From assembly GCA_017555925.1 (NCBI GenBank), contig JAFZFL010000218.1, forward strand, positions 1 to 12,164: a DNA stretch of 12,164 nucleotides. Direction: 5' to 3'. Source of the stretch: Bacteroidales bacterium. Its GTDB lineage: Bacteria > Bacteroidota > Bacteroidia > Bacteroidales > UBA932. Made by a program: the position numbers and the translations under genes. Every line of letters starts with the position of its first letter. Within the stretch, counting starts at the first letter, position 1. The notes under the pieces are model-generated. The model was not told the DNA's origin. It did no database searches and saw nothing but the letters and a program-made list of their open reading frames with translations. Below, piece by piece: positions 6,367 through 12,164 of the stretch.

Positions 6367-6424
6367 ATATATAACAAATTTGTTTTACGGAAATAAAAAA
6401 TCGGAAAATATATAACAAAATTGT
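6367..6424. repeat. 17-nt direct repeat upstream of the serine hydrolase gene
   Basis: ATATATAACAAATTTGT (6367-6383) and ATATATAACAAAATTGT (6408-6424) differ at one base and are offset by 41 bp, close to four helical turns. The first copy contains a perfect 12-bp palindrome, AACAAATTTGTT (6373-6384). The second copy ends 8 nt before the ATG. The region has no good TAnnTTTG element, so these repeats may mark the regulatory site. The composition is AT-rich, and chance cannot be excluded. Confidence 0.4.
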
Positions 6425-6432
6425 AATAAACT

Positions 6433-7590
6433 ATGATTTACAACAACTTAACCAAAAGAGTAGCTATTATAATGGCAACTCTTCTAACATCACTTTTTAT
6501 GCTATCTTGTAATCAGAACAGCAGTAATCCAAAGGAGATAGCTGCTCAAAAAATTGACTCATTGTTCAACTCCCTTTACAATGAAGGAGAGCCTGGAGGA
6601 AGCGTAATGATTATGAAAGGAGACGATGTTTTCTTTGCAAAAAGTTACGGAATTGCAGATATGGAGACTAAAGCTCCAATTGATGCAAACACCTTCTTCA
6701 ACATTGCATCTGTGTCAAAACAGTTCACTGCAATGGCAATTTTAAAACTACACCAAGAGGGTAAATTGAGTCTTGAAGATAACATAAAAAAATACTTTCC
6801 GGAGTTTAAAGCAGACTTCTTTGAGAGAATTAAAATCAAACATCTTCTTTCACAATGTTCAGGTCTTCCAGACAATAGACCAAGAACAGACCGTATGTTT
6901 ACCCTTACTGCAACAGATATGCAATCCATTGAGTTCTTCAAAGACCTTGAAGAGATCAATTTTGAGCCAGGTACAAACTACGAGTATCAGAACCCTACTT
7001 TCCAGCTTTGCTATGCAATTATAGAGAAAGTTTCGGGCCAAAGCTTTGAGGAGTATATGAAACAGCATATTTTTGATCCAAGCGGTATGACAGAGACTCT
7101 TTACTTTGAGGCAGAGCGTGAGATTCCAAGAATGTCTCACGGTTACATACCGGAGGACTCAACAAATGCATGGAAACAATATGATTATATGGAGGAGACC
7201 TTCTTTGCAACTAAAGCAGATGGCGGTATCTACACTTCTATAAATGAGTTTGTAAAATGGGAGAAAGCTCTACAAGATAACATTATTATTGCAGACTCTC
7301 TAAAACAGATTGCCCACTCTCCTATTACCAATGTTAGCGGAAGCACATACAGCAACTACCAGAACAGACCATACACTTCATACGGTTACGGCTGGTTCAT
7401 TGAGGAGAAACCTGGTATGCCAAGAAAAGTATATCATACTGGTGACAACGGTGGATACCAGATTTATGCAGGCCGCTTCCCGGAGAAGAAGGTGCTTGTA
7501 CTTGTTTTTGAGAACAGAAATGACCACAGCCGCTGGAAAATGGTTGAAGAACTTGATGCCATTGTTAAAGAGGCAGGTCTGTTGGAGTAA
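6433..7590 (+). CDS. Lipoprotein serine hydrolase, class C beta-lactamase / CubicO-like fold
   Basis: The 385-residue protein has a signal peptide (Lys9-Arg10, hydrophobic 11-24) ending in a lipobox, MLSC (23-26), so it is probably a membrane-anchored lipoprotein outside the cytoplasm. The residues after Cys26 (NQNSS) lack the acidic lipoprotein export signal seen in many surface-exposed Bacteroidetes lipoproteins, so the periplasmic side is more likely. The serine-hydrolase triad motifs are complete: SVSK (Ser93-Lys96), Tyr-x-Asn (Tyr185-Gln-Asn187) and HTG (335-337). The family includes class C beta-lactamases, DD-peptidases, esterases and D-aminopeptidases, and the substrate cannot be read from sequence. 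The protein ends soon after the catalytic domain, with no C-terminal lipocalin-like extension. A strong terminator follows. There is no resistance context nearby, so I would not call it a beta-lactamase. Confidence 0.85.
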   Translation: MIYNNLTKRVAIIMATLLTSLFMLSCNQNSSNPKEIAAQKIDSLFNSLYNEGEPGGSVMIMKGDDVFFAKSYGIADMETKAPIDANTFFNIASVSKQFTAMAILKLHQEGKLSLEDNIKKYFPEFKADFFERIKIKHLLSQCSGLPDNRPRTDRMFTLTATDMQSIEFFKDLEEINFEPGTNYEYQNPTFQLCYAIIEKVSGQSFEEYMKQHIFDPSGMTETLYFEAEREIPRMSHGYIPEDSTNAWKQYDYMEETFFATKADGGIYTSINEFVKWEKALQDNIIIADSLKQIAHSPITNVSGSTYSNYQNRPYTSYGYGWFIEEKPGMPRKVYHTGDNGGYQIYAGRFPEKKVLVLVFENRNDHSRWKMVEELDAIVKEAGLLE

Positions 7591-7626
7591 TTAAAATAAA
7601 TTACCCCGAAGCTGAGAAGTAAAGAG

Positions 7627-7658
7627 AAGGCTGACACTCGGTCAGCCTTACTTTTTTT
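7627..7658 (+). terminator. Intrinsic terminator after the serine hydrolase gene
   Basis: A 9-bp perfect stem, AAGGCTGAC (7627-7635) and GTCAGCCTT (7641-7649), closes a 5-nt loop and is followed by AC and seven Ts (7652-7658). The T-run overlaps the stop codon of the convergent SDR gene (7657-7659). The hairpin can also form in the opposite transcript, where the following bases are pyrimidine-rich (TTCTCTTTACTTC after the stem), so weaker two-way termination is possible. Confidence 0.9.
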
Positions 7659-8418
7659 ACAGTTTCTTATTGAATATTGAGGAGTTTGCCTGCGCTGCCG
7701 GCATAATTACCATATCATTGATATTGACGTGAGCTGGTGCCTTTACCATAAACATAATGGCCTCTGCCACGTCTTTTGCACTCAATGGCACAAATCCCTT
7801 ATACACATTGTCGGCCCTCTCTGTATCACCTTTGAAACGCACAATTGAGAACTCTGTTTCAACTGCACCCGGACAGATTTGCGACACTTTTATACCATAA
7901 GGAAGCAAGTCTATCCGCATCCCCTTTGTAAGGGCATCTACTGCGTGTTTGCTTGCGCAATAGACATTTCCGTTTGGATATACCTCCTTACCTGCAATTG
8001 AGCAAAGGTTTATTATATGCCCTTTACCATTGGCTATCATAATATTAGATACAACCTTGGAAACATACAACAATCCTTTGATGTTGGTATCTATCATCCG
8101 CTCCCAATCATCAATCACACCATCATTTATAGGATTAAGTCCTACTGCCAGACCTGCATTGTTCACAAGCACATCAATATTGCGCCACTCCTGCGGAAGA
8201 TTGCCAAGATACTTCTCTACACTCTCCAAAGAGCGCACATCAAAGCCCAACGGCAATACCTTTACTCCGCACTCTGCAACAATGCGTTTTGTAACCTCCT
8301 GTAATCTGCTCTCCCTGCGGCCGGTTATAATAAGATTATACCCCTCTTTTGCAAGCAAGACAGCAACCGCCTCCCCTATTCCGGCGGTTGCACCTGTAAC
8401 CAATGCTATTTTATTCAT
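7657..8418 (-). CDS. SDR-family oxidoreductase, YdfG-like NADP-dependent 3-hydroxy acid dehydrogenase
   Basis: This is a 253-residue classical short-chain dehydrogenase. The nucleotide-binding motif is TGATAGIG (8-15), and Arg34-Arg35 after beta-2 suggest NADP(H). NNAG is at 86-89, and the catalytic set is Asn112, Ser140, Tyr153 and Lys157 (YCASK, 153-157). The closest resemblance I recognise is E. coli YdfG, through the GNVYxASK, ICPGAVETEFS, VRFKGDTERA and HVNINDMVIMP-type blocks in the second half. YdfG oxidises L-allo-threonine, serine and 3-hydroxy acids and reduces malonic semialdehyde. The exact substrate here is not proven. It is the last gene of the apparent pruA operon, starting 25 nt after the dipeptidase stop. 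A purine-rich GGGGAAGAG just upstream may help ribosome binding. It ends inside the shared terminator. Confidence 0.88.
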   Translation of the reverse strand: MNKIALVTGATAGIGEAVAVLLAKEGYNLIITGRRESRLQEVTKRIVAECGVKVLPLGFDVRSLESVEKYLGNLPQEWRNIDVLVNNAGLAVGLNPINDGVIDDWERMIDTNIKGLLYVSKVVSNIMIANGKGHIINLCSIAGKEVYPNGNVYCASKHAVDALTKGMRIDLLPYGIKVSQICPGAVETEFSIVRFKGDTERADNVYKGFVPLSAKDVAEAIMFMVKAPAHVNINDMVIMPAAQANSSIFNKKL

Positions 8419-8443
8419 ATACTCTTCCCCGACGGTTAATCTG

Positions 8444-9553
8444 TTACCTCATTGCAAGATTTTCAACTTCATTGAATACTCTCAAGAAGTTCTCACCAAG
8501 AATCAATTTAATATCATCATCAGAGTAACCTCTTGCCTTAAGCTCCTCTGTAATTACTCCAAATTTTGAAGCATCCTCCAATCCGTCGGGAGCCGACTCA
8601 ATACCATCAAAATCAGAACCCAATCCTACGTGTCTTACACCCACAAGTTTAATAACATGCTCAATATGGTCTACAAGAAGTTTGTATGATGGTCTTGGCA
8701 CTGCAAACAACTCCTCTCGTGCCTTTTCGTAAGCAGCCTTTCTTCTCTTGCAACGCGGATGCAGCTGATAGTCAATAAGAGCTTCATCATACGCATCACA
8801 CAAATCACCGGCAACCTTTGAGTAGTTTGGATCAATAAATGAAGAATAAAAATTAATTTGGATAACACCGCCTGCAGCTGCAAGATCCTTAATCATCTGG
8901 TCCGTCATATTTCTCGGATGGTTACACAAAGCTCTGCAACAAGAGTGCGTTGCTACAATTGGAGCCTTTGAATACTTAAGACAATCGTAGAACGATTCAT
9001 CAGAAAGGTGAGAAACATCTATAATCATTCCCAATCTGTTCATCTCCTTAATTACCTCAATACCAAATGGACTCACTCCGTTCCATCTCTTGACTTTTGG
9101 TGCGCAAGAGTCGCAGATTTCATTATTGCCGGCATGGGTAAGTGTCATATACCTAACGCCCATCTTGTAAAACAGATACAACAATGTAAGATCTTTCTGA
9201 ATTGGAGAACCATTCTCAAGACCAATGAAAATGGCTGTTCTGCCTTGGGCTTTAAGTTCACGAGCCTCTCTTACTGTGGTTGCCAGGCCCACTTTTTTAG
9301 GATTTTCGTCACATACCTTATGGGTACGTGCAATCAGTTGGAGGGCTCTTCTTGTAGCCTCATCAGGTGCGAGTGAATTTGAAGTATATGCTGCAAAGAA
9401 GACTCCGTCAACTCCGCCCTCTTTCAATCTGTCAAAATCTATATGTCCCAATTTCCTTCTCTTTGAAACATCCTGGTTTCTGATTATTGCCAATGGTGTA
9501 TCACTATGTGAATCAAGCACAAATGCCTGTTCGTGCAACTCTTTTGCTGTCAT
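8444..9553 (-). CDS. Membrane dipeptidase family (peptidase M19), zinc-dependent
   Basis: This 369-residue metallopeptidase of the renal dipeptidase family hydrolyses dipeptides, including some with D-residues. Candidate metal and active-site residues are visible: His16-x-Asp18 (SHSD), Glu113 (GLENG), His182 (DVSH), His203 (ATHS) and Asp314 (GSDFDG). The C-terminal ILGENFLRVF is a typical family ending. There is no signal peptide or membrane segment: the protein begins MTAKELHEQAFVLDSHSD and enters the catalytic domain at once. It is therefore probably cytoplasmic despite the family name. It lies 37 nt downstream of pruA and 25 nt upstream of the SDR gene on the same strand, with no terminator between, so an operon is likely. 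The context points to breakdown of imported dipeptides for amino-acid catabolism. Confidence 0.92.
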   Translation of the reverse strand: MTAKELHEQAFVLDSHSDTPLAIIRNQDVSKRRKLGHIDFDRLKEGGVDGVFFAAYTSNSLAPDEATRRALQLIARTHKVCDENPKKVGLATTVREARELKAQGRTAIFIGLENGSPIQKDLTLLYLFYKMGVRYMTLTHAGNNEICDSCAPKVKRWNGVSPFGIEVIKEMNRLGMIIDVSHLSDESFYDCLKYSKAPIVATHSCCRALCNHPRNMTDQMIKDLAAAGGVIQINFYSSFIDPNYSKVAGDLCDAYDEALIDYQLHPRCKRRKAAYEKAREELFAVPRPSYKLLVDHIEHVIKLVGVRHVGLGSDFDGIESAPDGLEDASKFGVITEELKARGYSDDDIKLILGENFLRVFNEVENLAMR

Positions 9554-9590
9554 AACTATTTATTTTATTATTAATCAGTTCTATGTTTTA

Positions 9591-11216
9591 TTACTTCATA
9601 TAGGTATATCTGTAATCAGTTGGAGATACCAAAGTCTCTTTTATTGTTCTTGGTGTTACCCAACGGATAAGGTTGAATTCACCACCAGCCTTATCATTTG
9701 TGCCGGACGCCCTTGAACCTCCAAACGGTTGCATACCTACAACAGCACCGGTAGGTTTGTCGTTTATATAGAAGTTGCCGGCACAATACCTCAATGCCTG
9801 AGTAATCTTCTCTGCAGCAACCCTATCCTGTGCAAAAACCGAACCTGTAAGGCCGTATGGCGATGTGGATTCACAGTAATCAATAGTCTCCTCAAGTCTA
9901 TCATTTTCATACACATAAACTGTAAGTATTGGACCAAAAATCTCCTCTTCCATAGATTTGAAATGAGGATTTGAAGTCTCAATTACTGTTGGTTCTACAA
10001 AATATCCTACAGATTTGTCGTAACCTCCACCAACAACTATATTGGCATCAGATGCAGCCTTTGCATACTCAATGTATGAGGCACAATTGTCAAATGAGGT
10101 CTCGTCAATTACCGCATTTATAAAGTTCATAGGGTCTGAAACCTCACCCATTGTTACCTCAGCTGCACGTTTTCTTATTCCCTCAAGCACACTGCTCCAC
10201 AAACTCCTTGGCACATACATTCTTGAGGCAGCAGAGCATTTCTGCCCCTGGAACTCGAATGCGCCACAGAATGCAGCATTTGCAACAGCCTCTGCATCTG
10301 CAGATTCGTGTACAAAGATAAAATCTTTACCACCTGTCTCACCTACAAGTCTTGGGTATGTCTTATACTTATGCAGATTCTCACCTGCCTGTTTCCAAAG
10401 TGTATTGAATGTTGCACTTGAGCCTGTAAAGTGAATGCCTCCAAAATCTGGAGAATCCATCACAACACTGCCAATCAATGAACCCTGGCCACACAAGAAG
10501 TTTACAACTCCCGCAGGAAGGCCCGCCTCAATAAAGACTTTCATCACATAATAATTTGAAAGCAGGGCAGTTGTAGAGGCTTTCCATACAGTGGTATTAC
10601 CCATCATGGCTGGTGCCATATTCAAGTTTGAAGCAATTGATGTAAAATTGAACGGAGTTACCGTAAAGATAAACCCCTCCAGAGGCCTGTACTCAACCGA
10701 ATTTATCTGTCCGTAAGCAGATTTTGGTTGGGTTGCATATATCTTGCAGGCGTAAGCTACATTATAACGCAAAAAATCGACCAACTCACAAACGGAATCA
10801 ATCTCTGCCTGATAAATATTCTTGCTCTGACCCAACATACAAGAGGCATTTATGACTGCTCTATACTTTCCAGCTATAAGATCTGCAGCTTTCAACATTA
10901 TTGATGCCCTTACCTGCCAATCCATCTCACTCCACTCCTTATGTGCCTTCATTGCTGCATCTATAGCCATTTTAACCTCCTTTTCAGAGGCCTTATGATA
11001 TGTTGCAAGAATATGTTTATGATTATGAGGCATTACCACAGTGCCTGTATTTCCAGTCCTTATCTCCTCACCACCAATAACAAGCGGTATATCCACTACA
11101 GAAGAACTCTGCCTCTCCAATTCTGCATCAAGTGCAATTCTTTCAGGACTTCCTTCCAGATAACTTTTTACCGGCTCATTGGCCGGAACAGGAAATGAAA
11201 ATATTGAGTTGTTCAT
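9591..11216 (-). CDS. pruA: L-glutamate gamma-semialdehyde dehydrogenase (1-pyrroline-5-carboxylate dehydrogenase)
   Basis: This aldehyde dehydrogenase oxidises glutamate semialdehyde/P5C to glutamate with NAD, the last step of proline (or ornithine-derived P5C) catabolism. The 541-residue length agrees with standalone PruA (about 540). Conserved elements are TPFNF with oxyanion Asn190 (187-191), the FTGS loop (263-266), VGETGGKD with Glu293 (291-298), FQGQKCSA with catalytic Cys327 (322-329), and EIFGPILTVYVY towards the C-terminus. The N-terminal extension (SFPVPANEPVKSYLEGSPER) is typical of the P5CDH subfamily and separates it from generic aldehyde dehydrogenases. There is no fused proline dehydrogenase domain and no putA in view. 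It is the first gene of a probable operon with the dipeptidase and SDR genes. The ATG at 11216 is preceded by an A-rich leader with no Shine-Dalgarno sequence. Confidence 0.95.
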   Translation of the reverse strand: MNNSIFSFPVPANEPVKSYLEGSPERIALDAELERQSSSVVDIPLVIGGEEIRTGNTGTVVMPHNHKHILATYHKASEKEVKMAIDAAMKAHKEWSEMDWQVRASIMLKAADLIAGKYRAVINASCMLGQSKNIYQAEIDSVCELVDFLRYNVAYACKIYATQPKSAYGQINSVEYRPLEGFIFTVTPFNFTSIASNLNMAPAMMGNTTVWKASTTALLSNYYVMKVFIEAGLPAGVVNFLCGQGSLIGSVVMDSPDFGGIHFTGSSATFNTLWKQAGENLHKYKTYPRLVGETGGKDFIFVHESADAEAVANAAFCGAFEFQGQKCSAASRMYVPRSLWSSVLEGIRKRAAEVTMGEVSDPMNFINAVIDETSFDNCASYIEYAKAASDANIVVGGGYDKSVGYFVEPTVIETSNPHFKSMEEEIFGPILTVYVYENDRLEETIDYCESTSPYGLTGSVFAQDRVAAEKITQALRYCAGNFYINDKPTGAVVGMQPFGGSRASGTNDKAGGEFNLIRWVTPRTIKETLVSPTDYRYTYMK

Positions 11217-11243
11217 AATATGTTATTTTTTTGCAATTAGTGA

Positions 11244-11253
11244 GTAAATTTAC
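11244..11253. promoter_or_regulatory. GTAAATTTAC palindrome in the pruA/sigma-factor divergent spacer
   Basis: This perfect 10-bp palindrome lies 27 bp upstream of the pruA start. It includes TAAATTTA, one base off the -7 consensus TAnnTTTG on either strand. It may be part of the pruA promoter or an operator, and support is weak. The rest of the 139-bp spacer (11217-11355) contains a TACTTTTT at 11330-11337, a one-mismatch -7 candidate for the sigma factor gene. Confidence 0.25.
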
Positions 11254-11355
11254 AGAAAATATTTTAAAAAAATATGCAACATCAGGCAAAAAGCCACGTC
11301 TTATAGGTAGAAAAGCAGATGTACTTAACTACTTTTTAAATGCCCCTACAGAAAA

Positions 11356-11871
11356 ATGACAAAGAGAGTACCGGACATAGAGAAACTATATAACTCATAC
11401 TCACGTAAACTTTACTTCACCAGCCTGCGCATTACAGCAAACAGTTTTGATGCACAAGAGGCTATGCATGATACTTTCATAAAGTTTTACAAACTAAAGG
11501 AGAAAGAGAATATAGAGAGAATAGACAGCTGGCTTACAAGTGTTTGCATACGTATTTCAATTGATATTCTCAGAAAACGCTACCGTGAGGGCACATTTAA
11601 ATCAGAGCTGCAAAAAGAGATAACAAAAGAGGAGTTGATTGAAGAGCCGCCAAGCAGCAAAACAAAGCCGGAAGAGTACACTATTGAAGCAGTAAAGGAG
11701 TCTCTCCTTCTTCTTCCCGACGGCTACAGGCTTATTCTCTCCCTCCATCTTTTTGAAGGATATGACTATGAAGAAATTGCCCAGATAACCGGTCTGAAGG
11801 AGAGTTCAATAAGGAGCCAATACATGAGGGCAAAAAAGAGATTGGCTGAAATGGTTACAAAACAAATTTAA
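11356..11871 (+). CDS. RNA polymerase sigma factor, sigma-70 family (ECF-like)
   Basis: This 171-residue protein has the two-domain ECF layout. Region 2 spans about 8-77, with LYNSYSRKLYFTSLRI, AQEAMHDTFIKFY (33-45) and SWLTSVCIRISIDILRKR (58-75). A charged, Pro/Ser-containing linker covers about 85-108. Region 4 spans about 111-167 and includes LLLLPDGYRLILSLHLFEGY and the HTH EEIAQITGLKESSIRSQYMRAKKRL (139-163). Both domains needed for promoter recognition are present, so it should be functional. An in-frame TAA at 11326-11328 and no closer start codon support the ATG at 11356. A gene for a small single-pass membrane protein starts 14 nt after its stop, the usual arrangement for a sigma/anti-sigma pair. 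Its regulon and inducing signal are unknown. It is divergent from pruA. Confidence 0.9.
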   Translation: MTKRVPDIEKLYNSYSRKLYFTSLRITANSFDAQEAMHDTFIKFYKLKEKENIERIDSWLTSVCIRISIDILRKRYREGTFKSELQKEITKEELIEEPPSSKTKPEEYTIEAVKESLLLLPDGYRLILSLHLFEGYDYEEIAQITGLKESSIRSQYMRAKKRLAEMVTKQI

Positions 11872-11885
11872 TTTGGCCTGAATTA

Positions 11886-12164
11886 ATGAAAACCAAAGAG
11901 ATATCTGATATGGAAAATATAGAACAATATATACAAGGGAATTTGGAGAAGTTTGACTGCGGAGAGATGCCAGCAGATCATAAGGATGTATTTATGAAAA
12001 AAATTGCAAGCATTGAAGAAGAGCTTATTAATGAAGAGGTTGGCAGGATTCCTCACAAGTCAAAACGATTATTTTTCAACAGCCGAAGGGTTATTATAGC
12101 CATTTGCTCAGCCGCAGCAATACTTCTGATTGCTCTATTTGCAAATCCTCCTCATAGAGGGGAA
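11886..12164 (+). CDS. Putative anti-sigma factor, single-pass membrane protein, 3'-truncated by window edge
   Basis: An open frame starts at ATG 11886, 14 nt after the sigma factor stop, and runs off the window, showing 93 residues. A second ATG at 11910 (residue 9) is an alternative start. Residues 1-60 are charged and probably cytoplasmic: NIEQYIQGNLEKFDCGE, then PADHKDVFMKKI, similar in style to the N-termini of small proteins that follow sigma factors in Bacteroidetes. A hydrophobic segment (about 69-86, VIIAICSAAAILLIALFA) follows the basic SKRLFFNSRR and should span the inner membrane with the N-terminus inside. There is no zinc-binding HxxxCxxC motif in the visible part. The anti-sigma role is inferred from position and topology, not from a recognised domain. 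Confidence 0.65.
   Translation, partial: MKTKEISDMENIEQYIQGNLEKFDCGEMPADHKDVFMKKIASIEEELINEEVGRIPHKSKRLFFNSRRVIIAICSAAAILLIALFANPPHRGE

Noticed and set aside
6433..7590. Antibiotic-resistance beta-lactamase
   Set aside because: The SxxK, YxN and HTG motifs define the broad serine hydrolase fold only. Nothing in sequence or context shows beta-lactam hydrolysis.
8030..8569. 179-codon open frame on the + strand opposite the SDR gene
   Set aside because: It lies antisense to a well-supported SDR gene whose catalytic motifs are intact. Its translation has no recognisable domain and looks like a shadow frame.
10042..10434. 130-codon open frame on the + strand inside pruA
   Set aside because: It is antisense to pruA, which matches its family along the full length including Cys327. 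The antisense product has no family features.

Overview
The window looks like chromosomal DNA from a Bacteroidota bacterium, most likely of the order Bacteroidales. It is AT-rich, and start codons are preceded by A/T-rich leaders rather than clear Shine-Dalgarno sequences. Several upstream regions carry the Bacteroidetes -7 promoter element TAnnTTTG. The gene families also fit: a short XRE-type regulator with a C-terminal FYSDG motif, a ~540-aa PruA, a long-form QueA, and a sigma factor followed by a one-TM protein. I see no rRNA, tRNA, CRISPR array, transposase or phage gene. The content is mostly housekeeping and metabolic.

Layout. Positions 2-1345 (+) hold the 3' part of a divergent YyaL/DUF255-type protein, cut by the window edge. 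It converges, with a 4-bp overlap, on a long-form queA (1342-2568, -). A 510-bp AT-rich spacer (2569-3078) separates queA from a divergently transcribed helix-turn-helix regulator (3079-3915, +). That spacer is the most structured non-coding part of the window. It holds TAnnTTTG promoters for both flanking genes, three perfect TACA-N2-TGTA sites, and a perfect 10-bp inverted repeat enclosing the regulator's own promoter. The regulator has an unusual asparagine-rich linker. Next come pyrD (3985-5016) and cinA (5045-6325), probably cotranscribed, and a lipoprotein serine hydrolase (6433-7590). The + strand block ends at a clear intrinsic terminator (7627-7658).

On the - strand, pruA (11216-9591), an M19 dipeptidase (9553-8444) and a YdfG-like SDR oxidoreductase (8418-7657) follow each other with gaps of 37 and 25 nt. 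They look like a peptide/amino-acid catabolism operon. Divergent from pruA, on the + strand, a sigma-70-family (ECF-like) factor (11356-11871) is followed after 14 nt by the start of a small membrane protein (11886 to the window end), probably its anti-sigma partner.

How the genes work together. pyrD serves pyrimidine synthesis and cinA serves NAD salvage/repair. pruA, the dipeptidase and the SDR plausibly act in peptide and amino-acid breakdown. queA belongs to queuosine tRNA modification. I did not find a convincing new multi-gene system. The best candidates for something undescribed are the regulator with its asparagine-rich domain and operator-like sites, and a PyrD with class-2 architecture but a class-1-type catalytic cysteine.
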